Below are positions 48,722 to 59,400 of a stretch of 64,000 nt of DNA, piece after piece. A program made the translations under genes and the position numbers. The stretch's first letter is position 1. Each line of letters begins with the position of its first letter. Under the pieces are notes generated by a model. That model was not told the origin of the DNA. It saw only the letters and a program-made list of their open reading frames with translations, and ran no database searches. Where the stretch lies: positions 257,667 to 321,666 of the forward strand of contig SJOL01008757.1 of assembly GCA_004794785.1 (NCBI GenBank), written 5' to 3'. This DNA is from Opisthorchis felineus (taxonomy: Eukaryota; Platyhelminthes; Trematoda; Opisthorchiida; Opisthorchiidae).

Positions 48722-48795
48722 CATCCTGTCCTGGTGCAATAATTCTGGTGAGTCTATAAAAGAGGGGAGAAGCGCTGGGTTTGAGGTTATCTCAT
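48722..48795 (-). mobile_element. tRNA-derived SINE, family C, 3' fragment
   Basis: On the - strand: CCCAGCGCTTCTCCCCTCTT, TATAGACTCACCAGAATTAT, matching the family C 3' end (CAGTGCTTCC..CTTTGGTGTGGACTCACCAGAAT). The tRNA-like head is missing, as in a rearranged or eroded copy. Confidence 0.65.
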
Positions 48796-50819
48796 GCCCT
48801 CATTTTTTATATGGAATCAAAGTTTTTCCAATAACTAGCTGAGCAGCCGAAGGATTAGTTTTGTATATGAGATGGCTGGCTTCTTAAAAGCACCCTTCTA
48901 AGAAAGTAATATCCTCAGCATAATTCAAGTGCATTGGGTTACAATCCGTTTTATGCTTTTCGGAATGATATTTACCCATAAGTGAAAACGGAGTATTTAA
49001 TTTTATGGAATATGTTACTTCCAAAACTGTCGAAACTAACTCAGCCACTATTTTGATAAATGCAATGCTACAACTTACAGCTTGTTCTCCAGAAAAAATC
49101 CAAAGTCCATTTTCACTTTAAAAAAATTTTCGAAATACTTATGCATGTCAGTACTTTCAAACCGGTATGCTTGCCTCGCTACACTTTGTGCTAAACATTG
49201 ACTTTTGTCCAACCGGGACAAAAGTTTGCTATGTGCACCACAACATGAAAACCACCAGTCACTTTTCATTTTACTAGAAACCACAGTTCATCGGACCTTT
49301 TGTTACTGGTATGTAACAGTTTATTGGTACAGCTGAAAAAGGTCACTTCTTACGAGGAAAAAGCATCCGTTGTGGATACTTTTGAAGTTCCGTTGTCGTC
49401 ACATATCACATATCACAATGAACTCGACCAGTGTTGCCCTTTCAATTCTATTTCATATTAAAGGCCGTAATTCTTTGAACACCTGAATTCAAATGGAAAT
49501 TAATTCATATAAATATTACAAGATTTTGCCGCATGGGATTTATTTAACCATCTTTCACAGTAGTGAGGTAGTTGCAAGAAATCACCCGGCTTCTACACTT
49601 GGCTGACACTGACTTTGAACTTGTGCGTGAACGAATATAATCGGTATAGTGAAATGCCATTATTTTTGTATTTTGTATTGAACTATTTCAGAGTGTAGTT
49701 TATAGCTTCTCCATGCAAATAGCACTCACCGGTGTCCGGTTCCTTGAAGTGCATTTTTGGAAACAATTTACAACTTAAGAGGCCTCCCACAACAAACCGA
49801 ACTTTATAGAAGAGGGTTATTATACTATGTCAAAAGGATTGGATACAATATGATAATCGATCATTTCACTTTAGAAAAAACTACGGAAGGTGAGCCACGA
49901 TTTCCCCTCATTAGTTGGTATGGTTCTCCATTGAGTGAATCCAGAGAAATCTATTTTTTGCTTTCGCTAATATTATTATAAGAGGGTCACACAACAGACA
50001 CCATTTAGCATTTCCGGCAACTTCCATTTGTTTTAAATACGCACCAGAAAAGAGGCAAAAACACTAACTCCCAAATAACCACGAGCCAGTCAAATTATGG
50101 TCTTGTGGTCATTAAAGCCAGCGATCTACTGGGACTAAGGCACTACCCAGTTCAAAGGTTTTCTCACTCATTTAAATCAAATTCGTAGCTTTTTCCGGGA
50201 ATATAGTAACTGGATGTGTCATTTCTAGTTTCACCGTCACTGTTTACATTCACCGGACACTTAGTCTCCTCCATGTAAATTTTCTACTAGCGGTTTTCTA
50301 ACCTCATTTAGTTCAGGCATAGGTTTCAGCAATCACTGGAATTCAAATAACATTTTCCATTCACGTGATATAAATTCCACTAAATATTTATGGCACGGTG
50401 CTTATCCGATCACTAGACAAAACCAGTAGCCCACCGCGGTCAGTCTCCTAACCCACCTTGAGTACTTTTGCCATGAGAATAAATACCCCAGTCTATCTAA
50501 ATCTATCATCATTAAACTTTCCTCCCATTTGAAATGGCACACGGAAACTTTGTCGTGAAATATGTTCAAAGTCAGGCAGAGCGCAACATCTGTATCTAGA
50601 AGTGAATATATCTGGGGAATGTTGCGCGGAATCTAGATATTAAACGTCTGTTAGTCAAAAACCTCGGATTCAGCAGCAGAAGGACTGCGACTTTTTGCAC
50701 AAAACTGCTGAATTAATACGTCCTTTTTCGATTAGAATATGGCGTTTATTTACAATTCAGATGTACCGATTAGAAGGAAGCGAGAATTAACCGTCTGAAT
50801 TGTCTTAGAAAATCGAGGA
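48796..50819. other. No gene recognised
   Basis: AT-rich DNA without recognisable features. Confidence 0.5.
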
Positions 50820-50984
50820 ATGAGTGTTGTTCAAGAGAACTGGACGTGTCCACTCTGTGGAACATCTGACGAAATCACAAACTCTTTTGGGGCAATAACA
50901 AATCTATGGACAAAAACAGAACATCCAGGGTCTTTGAAAAACATCCGTCAAGGCTATAACCCAAAGAAAGAAACGTTCTTCACT
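50820..50984 (+). CDS. Candidate 5' coding exon, unrecognised protein with CxxC
   Basis: An ATG at 50820 opens 55 codons (MSVVQENWTCPLCGTSDEI, then NSFGAITNLWTKTEHPGSLK, ending KKETFFT) that run in phase 0 into a consensus donor ACT|GTAAGT at 50985. The WTCPLCG motif could be half of a zinc ribbon. The reading frame has a protein-like residue mix, unlike the surrounding DNA, but I do not recognise it and cannot identify the next exon. Without the splice the frame stops 12 bases later. Confidence 0.3.
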
Positions 50985-51494
50985 GTAAGTACATTGTGAA
51001 AAGTGTATCATTCTTTTGTGGAAAAAATTCACTCACTATATAATACAAAGTCGAAAATTATGTAATACAAATTCTTCCTACTAGAAAGATCCACAAACTT
51101 TCGAACCAATATGTGATTAAGACTCTTTCGTGAAGTCGCAAAGCTATAGTAATTTTCCTTAACGGACTGTTTTGATCACTTGTTTGATCACTTTTTTTGA
51201 ATGACATGTCATATTGTGAAGGCTGGAAACAGGACTTTTTACAACCTTTCTGTATTCATACTTCGCTTTGAACCTAAAACCCGACTAAGCAAAAAATGGA
51301 ACTAAGTGTCACCAAGTGCTATTGCTTATCGAGAATAAACACTGTTTCTTCCAAAATTCCAGGATATCGGGAAGAACAAATAACCCGATGCATCTTAGAG
51401 CACCCTAGTTGCTTCGAAGGCGAATTCCTCAAAATTGCCTGACGGCCACTTTAGCAAAGATTTAGATAATGATCCTCGGTTAGCATATGCCACC
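50985..51494. other. No gene recognised
   Basis: AT-rich spacer ending at the SINE A copy. TGCCACC at 51488-51494 may be the left target duplication of that SINE. Confidence 0.5.
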
Positions 51495-51692
51495 ACGGGG
51501 AAAGATGGCCCAGTGGGTAGAGCGCAAATTTACTGACCTGAAGGTCGTTGTTTCGAACCCGACCTCCGCATCTCGACTTCACCTGTCAAGGCTTAGGCAA
51601 CCTGACAGTACCTTAGCTCTCGTAGTTCTATCGGGTGACATGAGAGCTAGGCACCAAAAGGGTGTTACAGATGAAATATTATTATTATTACG
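51495..51692 (+). mobile_element. tRNA-derived SINE, family A, best-preserved copy
   Basis: The tRNA-like head has box A and box B about 33 bp apart, followed by an unrelated body (CTCGACTTCACCTGTCAAGG to CACCAAAAGGGTGTTACAGA) and a (ATT)n tail. TGCCACC precedes it (51488-51494) and follows it (51693-51699), a plausible short target duplication. It aligns along its length with 415-598. Such elements are transcribed by RNA polymerase III and mobilised by a partner LINE in trans. Confidence 0.88.
51506..51560 (+). promoter_or_regulatory. Internal RNA polymerase III promoter of SINE A
   Basis: Box A TGGCCCAGTGG (51506-51516) fits the tRNA consensus TGGCNNAGTGG exactly. Box B GTTTCGAACCC (51550-51560) matches GGTTCGANTCC at most positions. 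Confidence 0.8.
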
Positions 51693-51699
51693 TGCCACC

Positions 51700-52319
51700 G
51701 TAATGAAGAATGGTGTATGAAGTGCAAATCGGAAAGACTGTTGCAGAATCTGGTCAAACTGCCGATTAATTCTACTACTCAACGGAAGATGAAGCCTTTC
51801 GTCCGAAGCTTCTCTTCTTGAAAATTGAAAAACGAATTACATGTATTAAGAACATAAAAAATTAAACATTAAAATTAAAAGTAAAAAACTAAAGGGCCAA
51901 AGATGAAAGACCACGGGAAAATTAGCCCAGGATGCAAGAGTTTCAAAATATTGACATTCATTCTGCTTATGCAACCGAACGCTAGTTTTTTGAAGGAAAA
52001 GTTTCTGAAGGACAATGAGGATTCTGGAGTTGACGCGGTATGACTAAGAGTTTCATTGCGGCGCGTCAGTTGGGAACAGAACTCTGTATTCTCAAATTCC
52101 ACTGATATTTTGACTCAGTGGAAGGCTGAACATAATAATATAAAAGCCAATACTTCTAAAAATGCGAATAATAGTCAAGTTTTTTTAGTCCAGTTTGAGA
52201 TGCAAGGGTGCTTCAGTATGCTGAGTCACCTTACCTGAGTTAGGAATTCGCATGGCTTGAGGCCAAGTTACCTTCTTGCTTTAGGACACCTCACATTTTG
52301 AATAATCATATCTCTCTCA
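51700..52319. other. No gene recognised
   Basis: A-rich on the + strand near 51820-51900; otherwise featureless. Confidence 0.5.
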
Positions 52320-52364
52320 CGTCACGTCCTCCCAAGCAATTTTGCGGCTTGGGAGGACGTGACG
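52320..52364. repeat. Perfect 18-bp inverted repeat (hairpin, 9-nt loop)
   Basis: CGTCACGTCCTCCCAAGC (52320-52337), loop AATTTTGCG, then GCTTGGGAGGACGTGACG (52347-52364). It is uninterrupted and GC-rich within AT-rich DNA, about 870 bp downstream of the stop of the - strand retrotransposon. Confidence 0.95.
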
Positions 52365-53233
52365 ATTGAGGTCCCCCAGATGATATGTCCACAAATCAAA
52401 GTGTTTCTTGACCAAAAATAAACCTAAACGAGTTCAAAAGCATTATGCTGTATTTTGGTGGAATGGAGTAGCTTTATGCACTTGCGTTCAGCGGCATCAC
52501 TATCAGCGGTAACAATCATGCATGACAATGCTACTGCAACAATCCGCTTCTCAGCTTTTTGTCGCAGATTGAATCAAATCCATGAGTCATGTCAGCAATG
52601 AAATATGACCGTCTAAATGCAGTTTTTTAGCGCGCAATAAAATAAGTAGCCTGAATAACTGATCCAACTGATCCATTTCCACTACCGAACAAGCAAATGC
52701 ACTTTGAGAAGGCAACATAGAGTAACATATGAATATCATTCCACAATGGTGCAAAATGGTTTTCGATTATGGTTTATGGTGATAGTACAAGCCCGAGGTG
52801 CTTATTCAGGGGAGATTAACTGGTGCGTATACTGAATCTAGGAACACGATCAACTGGAAATTCTGACTGGCTGAACCTCTAAGGAGAAAAAGGCCTGCTA
52901 CTATATAGTTTATTTGTGAGGAGCATGGTCGCAAACATAAAAAAGTAAATGCAGGCGGTGGATGTGGAAGAGTTACAGGAGAATAAAAAGTTAGAAAAGT
53001 CTCATTCGCAGTCATGCCACCAACAGTTCCAGTCAGACAAGATGAGTCCAAAGGTATGTAAGAATGTTTAGTATATAAACACGGGTGTAGAGACCAACAA
53101 CCGAGGAATGGACAAACAATAGTGAATGCTCTTCAAGGCGCGGTAAGCGCTAGCACAGTCAAGACTCGCACATCAGGCACAAAGTGTCCGTCATACTGAG
53201 TCTGGTGTGAGATTCAATGGCAAGAATGTGCCC
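52365..53233 (-). other. Region downstream of the R2-type ORF, includes its presumed 3' UTR
   Basis: Sequence following the stop codon of the - strand reverse transcriptase frame. The 3' end of the element cannot be fixed: I see no poly(A) tail on the - strand and no target duplication. Confidence 0.4.
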
Positions 53234-55798
53234 TCAACGCCATGTACCACGCATAAAAGTGTAGTAAGTACGCAGGGAGCCCACAATGGCAAGCAAACAC
53301 AAGTCACTAACTGTGAACTTAGGAAGTTCCAGTCCAATAACAACCTTGGCGGATTGAGGAAAGCAGATCCCTCGATAAGAGATGATCATCGGTTGGTGGA
53401 CCAAAAAGTCGACATCACAACCAATTGCACGTAGGGCTGAGATTATGGCGAGGGAATATTCATCAGCACCATACTTCTGCTTCTTCTCATTCCACACAGT
53501 CACTCCGCGCCCATCCGAGACTATGCTGACGTCTATCACAGTTGCTCGGCGCTCCCGAACAGCGATTAGGTCAGGCTTGATGAAGGACGTCGAAGTAGGT
53601 GCTCTCAACTCCTCGAAGACGGTGTATCCCAGGCGACGGAGACGCTTTGCGAGTTCCCTTGCAACCCGATTATGACGAGCACATCTGGCATCATGCGTGA
53701 TCCAGCAGGACTGCAAAATATGCACCAAACTCTCCGGTTGGCCACAGTTTCCACGACATAAGATCGTCTGGCCACCATGACCATGCCGAGGGTTTCTAAC
53801 TCTCGTTCTGAGCAGGTTGCATCGGAGCTGGATACCGCGGATAAATATCCGAGGAAACACTCGTTCTGGAAATACAAGCCATCGATTCGAAAGAGTCGAA
53901 GCGACCAACTCTCGTAAACCGCGACCGTCAACGCTGTTGTGCAGACTATCACCCCAAGCAGCCACCAGCTCTTCCTTGGTGTTTACGCATGCACCATGGA
54001 CTCGGATCGGAAGGCTGAGATCCCGAACAATCTTGCCAAATGCGGAATCGTTGACTACATTGCGTAGTACTCGGCACTGGGTAGAAAAGAGCTTTTCCAT
54101 ACGCGCTCTCCGCTGCATCGGGATTGTTGCACTCAGACTTGGGATACCAAGTCCCCCATGTTGTTTACCGGCGTGGATGTAGCTGATCGGGGTGTCCTTC
54201 GGTAGACGTAGCCAGCCACGAATAGATTGCCTGATGTAGTTGTCCAACCTTTTGAGCGTGTTTCGGTGGACTTGGCCGAGCACGAGCGAATATGTCAGCC
54301 TCGGTATCAGGTAGTTCCTCGTGATCTCCATTCTTTGATGCGGCTTCAACGGGGCACGCGTCACCTCATCGAGCAGTTTGAGCAGATGCTGTCGGTGGTT
54401 GAAGACCCCTTTCCCCTTGAATGTAAAGGGAATGCCCAAATATGTTACGGTGTCTGTCGGACCCAGAGGAGTGATGAGTTCCTCGGCGAAGCAAAATGGT
54501 TCGACTGAGACTGCTGTCGCCCGATGTTTCCTGTCCCCACAAATCACCAACGCTTTCGTCTTTCGGGCGTTTATCTTCATACCAGCTCTTCCCAACTCGA
54601 CCGCAGCAGCTTCAAGCTTCTCTTTAAGGCGAGCCTGACTTTCTGCACACACGACCCAGTCGTCAGCGAAGGCAAAACCATCTACTAGGGTGTCATGGAA
54701 CTGATATCCCAGTTGCGGCATCGACAATCCAAGAACCTCATCCATTGCCATGATGAACAATAATGGGGAGAGTGGATCTCCTTGCCTCACACCTCTGTGG
54801 CAGTGGACCTCGGAATTGGGGAAAACTGCTACAACATTCTCATAGGACTGTGCGATGTATCGAACTAGAGGTGACGGTGCTCCAAACGCCTTGGCAGATC
54901 TGACGATTGTGTCATGCGAAACCGAATCAAACGCTTTCGAGATATCAACAAACGCCAAGCTGAGGTTAGAAGCAGTCGCTGATGAGTGACGAAGCAGGGC
55001 ATGTAACAGCGATGTAGCTTCCAAACAACCGTCTCGCTGTAGAAATGCAAACTGGAGTGAAAGCAGTTGCAATCTACGACTCCAGCGATCAGCAAGCACC
55101 TTATGAAAGCATCGGACAAGAATGGATGACACGGAGATCGGTCTCAGTTGATCCGGTGAAGTCGGATTTGGGACCTTCGGAACTAGAGTAATACGGGCAC
55201 GACACAGATGTGGGGGACAACCCCCAGATAATAAGAGTAAGTTGAAATACCCAGCAAGCGCGTTAGCATTGAACCGGCGGAGCATCCTGGGCGTGAGCTT
55301 GTCCAGGCCTGGGGACGAATTGCCCATTAAACGGATCGTACGACCGACTTCCTCTCCTGTAATTGGCTCGATCAAGCTCCAATCGGATGGTACTACTACG
55401 CGACTTGGCCGGCTATCCACGTGTTTTGGAGCTGAGAGCACCTGTTTCCAGTACTGCTCGGCGTTCAGAGGTAGGCCGCAGTTACCTTTGTATAGATCCT
55501 TCCATGACCCATCGAGCACAGCAGACGCTGCATCTTTCCGTCTTTGGTGGTATAGGGTCTGGATGGCGGCGTAGTTGCCTCGGCGGATCTGCTTTCGGTT
55601 GACCGGAATCCGATGAGTTAACTGACGACGGCGTCGGGATACAGTTTTCCAGATGTGTGGAAATGTCTTGAAGTCGTGGAGGTCCAGAGGCCACAGGACT
55701 TGATCCGGTGTCATGATGCCAGACTGCAAACATGGGGCAAATGCCAGGAGGTCAACACTAGCAAGCGAACTGTTAGCATGGGATTCCAAGAGTGACAC
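53234..55798 (-). CDS. R2-type non-LTR retrotransposon polyprotein: reverse transcriptase and restriction-like endonuclease
   Basis: An 854-residue open frame. It holds RT fingers with RPISVSS (219-225), motif A FVDISKAFD (283-291, Asp285), motif B GVRQGDPLSP (336-345), motif C FADD (377-380), motif D-like GMKINARKTKAL, motif E-like YLGIPF and a thumb with GGLGIPSL. A CCHC knuckle CX3CX7HX4C (681-698) and a restriction-like endonuclease follow: KPD (741-743), Asp 12 residues on (756), then KKQKYG. This C-terminal order is diagnostic of the R2/NeSL/CRE lineage, which nicks target DNA and primes reverse transcription there. No key residue is missing. The frame is open upstream of Met1 only to a TAA at 55817-55819; the N-terminal part lies beyond (55820-56403) and is broken, so the product as it stands would lack the DNA-binding region. 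Confidence 0.93.
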   Translation of the reverse strand: MSLLESHANSSLASVDLLAFAPCLQSGIMTPDQVLWPLDLHDFKTFPHIWKTVSRRRRQLTHRIPVNRKQIRRGNYAAIQTLYHQRRKDAASAVLDGSWKDLYKGNCGLPLNAEQYWKQVLSAPKHVDSRPSRVVVPSDWSLIEPITGEEVGRTIRLMGNSSPGLDKLTPRMLRRFNANALAGYFNLLLLSGGCPPHLCRARITLVPKVPNPTSPDQLRPISVSSILVRCFHKVLADRWSRRLQLLSLQFAFLQRDGCLEATSLLHALLRHSSATASNLSLAFVDISKAFDSVSHDTIVRSAKAFGAPSPLVRYIAQSYENVVAVFPNSEVHCHRGVRQGDPLSPLLFIMAMDEVLGLSMPQLGYQFHDTLVDGFAFADDWVVCAESQARLKEKLEAAAVELGRAGMKINARKTKALVICGDRKHRATAVSVEPFCFAEELITPLGPTDTVTYLGIPFTFKGKGVFNHRQHLLKLLDEVTRAPLKPHQRMEITRNYLIPRLTYSLVLGQVHRNTLKRLDNYIRQSIRGWLRLPKDTPISYIHAGKQHGGLGIPSLSATIPMQRRARMEKLFSTQCRVLRNVVNDSAFGKIVRDLSLPIRVHGACVNTKEELVAAWGDSLHNSVDGRGLRELVASTLSNRWLVFPERVFPRIFIRGIQLRCNLLRTRVRNPRHGHGGQTILCRGNCGQPESLVHILQSCWITHDARCARHNRVARELAKRLRRLGYTVFEELRAPTSTSFIKPDLIAVRERRATVIDVSIVSDGRGVTVWNEKKQKYGADEYSLAIISALRAIGCDVDFLVHQPMIISYRGICFPQSAKVVIGLELPKFTVSDLCLLAIVGSLRTYYTFMRGTWR

Positions 55799-56403
55799 GG
55801 CGCAATCAATGGTTTGTTAAGACCGGACGCTATAGTCATCGGCTTCTGACGAGTAGGCCGCTATTTGACCGATAGTTTGGTCAGGGCCACCAGGTGATGA
55901 TTCGTCCTGTTTTGCTTGCCAGTTAAGCACCCGTAACCTGGTTTTGATGCTGATAGCCGATCGACCAGGAAAATACTGCTCCAGTTTTGCGAACAACGCG
56001 GTTTGCCTGCCACAAGACAGATATACCTTGTCAGCCAGGCGCAAGAGTGATTGTGACTCTTGTTGGGACCAACGGGCCCGGAATATTTCACTCGGCCAAG
56101 CTTATCTGCATTATGCTGGGTGGGGTGTGCGTGCCGGCGATGTTAACTCAGGCCAATCTTCGTCGGAAAAAGGCGGAAACAATCGGCGCAGGCCAATTGG
56201 GTGACCATGTTCGTACTAACACTTTCATTGTTGTGAAATCGATGGTAGGCTACCAAAGCAGCTTTCGATTTGCAGCACTTGCCACCTTCCTCACACGTGA
56301 GCCCCACGAGGCTCTCCTGTGTACTGGTTGGAACTGGTGCGGAGGCGCCAGATGGTTCGTATTGTACAATGTCGAAAGTAACCAGCACATTGAAACCAAA
56401 CAT
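55799..56403 (-). pseudogene. Broken N-terminal part of the R2-type ORF: two zinc fingers and a Myb domain
   Basis: Reading from the ATG at 56403: a degenerate C2H2 finger (C37, C43/C44, H54, H57; the expected CxxC spacing is lost), then a second finger whose CADC (72-75) is followed 12 positions later by HRRHAH. An in-frame TAA (56143-56145) directly precedes the first His. Around 56080-56093 the frame shifts by one base (1-nt deletion or 2-nt insertion). It continues as a Myb-like helix-turn-helix, WSQQESQSLLRLADKV to KTRLRVLNW (56071-55919). A second TAA at 55817-55819 separates this from the RT frame, which is otherwise in the same phase. Zinc fingers then Myb ahead of an RT is the standard R2 layout, where they bind target DNA. 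The break pattern indicates a dead copy. Confidence 0.85.
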
Positions 56404-56409
56404 GGTGGC
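56401..56409 (-). promoter_or_regulatory. Strong start-codon context of the R2-type ORF
   Basis: GCCACC immediately precedes the ATG on the - strand, a near-perfect Kozak context apart from T at +4. It supports this Met as the ancestral start. Confidence 0.5.
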
Positions 56410-59400
56410 TAGCCCTGTCTGGAGTTTCTGAACTCCTAACTCACCATCCAGACTAACGTCCGAGTTACCCAGTCGGCACCACAGGGAGGTGGTTCAGCAC
56501 GCTGACTGGGAATTCTTGCCGGTGCTTAGACTTCAGTTCAATGACTGACAGATAGATGGGCTGAAGGTGAGACCAAAATATTTTGGATGTTCCTCGGCCA
56601 AGGCACCACTTGAATGAGCGCAGCAGCTCCATGGACACTTTTATACATCTAGTGCGAGTCGCACACGTTAGCCAGTGTCTCTAAGGTTTGTGTTCAAAGG
56701 CAGATGCTTGACGCTCCATCCACGGCTCATACGCACGCCTGTGCTGAGTAAAACGTTACGGTTTTCCTATGGAAGTTTTGAAATGCGAAGTCCATGTACT
56801 TAAACGTCGGATAAATATCCCCTTATTATATCTTGGGAAACATGCAGAATTTAACATGTCAAACTTCCTCGATATGTTGTGATAAACAATTAGGAGCTAC
56901 TTATGTATTTGTGACGCAAGGACTTGTGTCATGTCCAAATTCAACAACCGAATGTGAAATCCAACCAGAAGATAAGTTGAACATATGTCTTGATTACCAT
57001 GTTCGTTGATCGCTCCGTTGTCGAATGACGCAGGTGTTTGTCCTGCATTGCCGGAGCACTGAGTAAAAATTCATAAATTCTGGCAAGTCCGCCGACAAAT
57101 CTACTCATAACATCTATCCTCTGGGTAATGGACAAAATTTCCCTTGTAGCAATCCAAGTGTTTAGTCACAATTACTTGACAGTTAGAAAATCGTAGACGG
57201 GATTCTTTTGCGCCTGGTTTCCACTTTAGTTGGTCATGCTTCACCGGGTCACAGGCGAATTTGCGTAACGTAGGGCTCCAAAAGTTCACCACATTGTGCC
57301 TTTTGCTTTTCAATCTAACAAGAATCTGGATGACTTTCAGACGGACTTGGTGTTTTCCTCTTGGTTTCTGTGTAGTACGAAACTAATAAAATGCGGTTTC
57401 GTTTCTAGGACAAACGGAGTTTTTGTTTGCTCTCCATCGTCGCGAAATCAGGACAAGCATTCAATTGCCAATTCCTTCAAGCTACCTTGAAACTGTCGTG
57501 CAAACGTTCACCGTAGTGTAGAAAGAACGTAGTGCAATCATTTTGTGATGATAGTTACATTTGGTTTTGAAGAGCCGTACAACTTTAGAAGCCAAGTTGC
57601 TTTTTGCCACCCTAGAAAAATTTTGCCGCATGGTTCCACGTGTGCTTGAAAATAACTGTTTCTTATTCTCGGGGATTGTTAACCATGTTCACTGAGAAAA
57701 CTTTGGTAAAAGCAATAGTTTAAAAGATGATAGTGAAATGCGCTAGCATTCGGCATGCTGTACGACTATTGAAATTCTGATTGGGAACGCTGGAAATGAG
57801 CTACACTCTGAATAACTCTCTAAGATGACGCACCCAACGACTAGTACCGCTTTATTCTGACAAAACACACGTTGAATTGTATATCATTCAAATTTATCCC
57901 ATTATGTCGTTCAATATCTCCCCAGAGATAGGTGGTCAAGAACCTGATATGTTTGTGTATATTTCACTAAAAAATAACCTCTTACTTGTCTACGTGCAGT
58001 GTTTCTCTCGCGAAGCACAGATTTAGACAGAAATTAGGGATTCCACTGTCACCACATTAGTACCGTTTTGAAATAATGATTGGTCCAGTGACACGGAAAA
58101 ATCAGGGCTTACAAATAACTTAAATTATGGTGTTCTACGGTCCGGATACTGCACATAGTTTTCCTTCGAGAAGAGCATGTTTGAAACGACTTTTTGCTCG
58201 CACAGATTCGTTGTCCATAAGTGTTCCTTTGGATCGAGCGAGTCTTGTGGGAGGAAATTTCTGTCAAATCGGTTATGCCATCCCACAGTTCTTGTGAAAC
58301 CAGTGGACGATGGCCGTTGCTCCTCACTTTAGATCTGTTAGTATGGTTCAGTACAGGTAAGGAAGTAAGTGTGCAACAAACCAGACATAGCTCAGAGAAT
58401 TTTGAATAGTATTTGTCTAAAAGATGTTATAAATACCGCTTTTGCGAAGTAACTGGAGTGAACTTTCCTAAGGAGAACGATTCTCAAATTAAATGTTCCC
58501 ACTTATAGGTAGCCACATCGAAAGCTGTGGAAATTTCCAGTTTCTTATAGATGTGTGTGTGTTTCAACAAGCAGAGAGAAAGACAGAACCGTTTTACGTG
58601 AAACGTTACGACAACAGTAAACGTTGGTGCATTGGGAAGTGATGACAATCACGCCAGCGATTTCAAGGCCGTAAAGGTAAGTAAGCTGAGTCCACTAGTT
58701 TGTCCGTCTCTTTCATCGACACAGTGATTCTCAGCAATTCTAGACCGGCACCGGATAAAGTCCTTACGTGACAGTTTGACTAGTATGACCGATATTGTGG
58801 GCTGGATGGACAGTTTTAGCCTGTACGATTAATCGCTCTCCCCTGATGTACCTCAGTGGTTAATGAGGTTTTCGACTTCCTCCTTCAACATGTCCATATT
58901 AACCAGATTCAAACTTTTCTGGTGACATATACGCTGAAGTCATTAGTACAGATGAGAACACAAAAACTTCAAACCGGGTTGAAATATAAAGTGCTCTAGT
59001 TGGAATAGCCCGAGTGTTTATGACAAAATATATATTGTGATATGGTGACACCCATTGAAACGAAAGGTAACGCTTACTAAGTGTTAAATATATCCAGGGT
59101 TACAGAAATCAGTAGAAATATATACCACGTTCGGCCTGGTCTACGTTGCTAGCTCAAGTTATTAACCATGTCGGAGTGGCACGACTATGTAAAAGCATGC
59201 AGTAAATAATTTGTTGGTAGTATGAGCAGATCTGGGAATTTTGAATGGAGGCTTCTATAGGCGAAGCCAGTCGGTGCTAAAAAGCCGAAAATCACTGTAA
59301 AGCTGTGAAATGCTTAGGGAGAATCATCGACAGGGCAAATCTAATGAAACTCGCGATCTGCGGATTTTGTTTTGGTTGAATACATAGCCGTTCGGCTTTT

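Noticed and set aside
53382..55602. Several + strand open frames opposite the retrotransposon ORF
   Set aside because: They are antisense shadows of the - strand reverse transcriptase frame.
58500..58530. TAGGTAGCCACAT near 58507, resembling the 28S R2 target TAGCCAAATGCC
   Set aside because: Similarity covers only a few bases, and it is more than 2 kb from the R2-type ORF.
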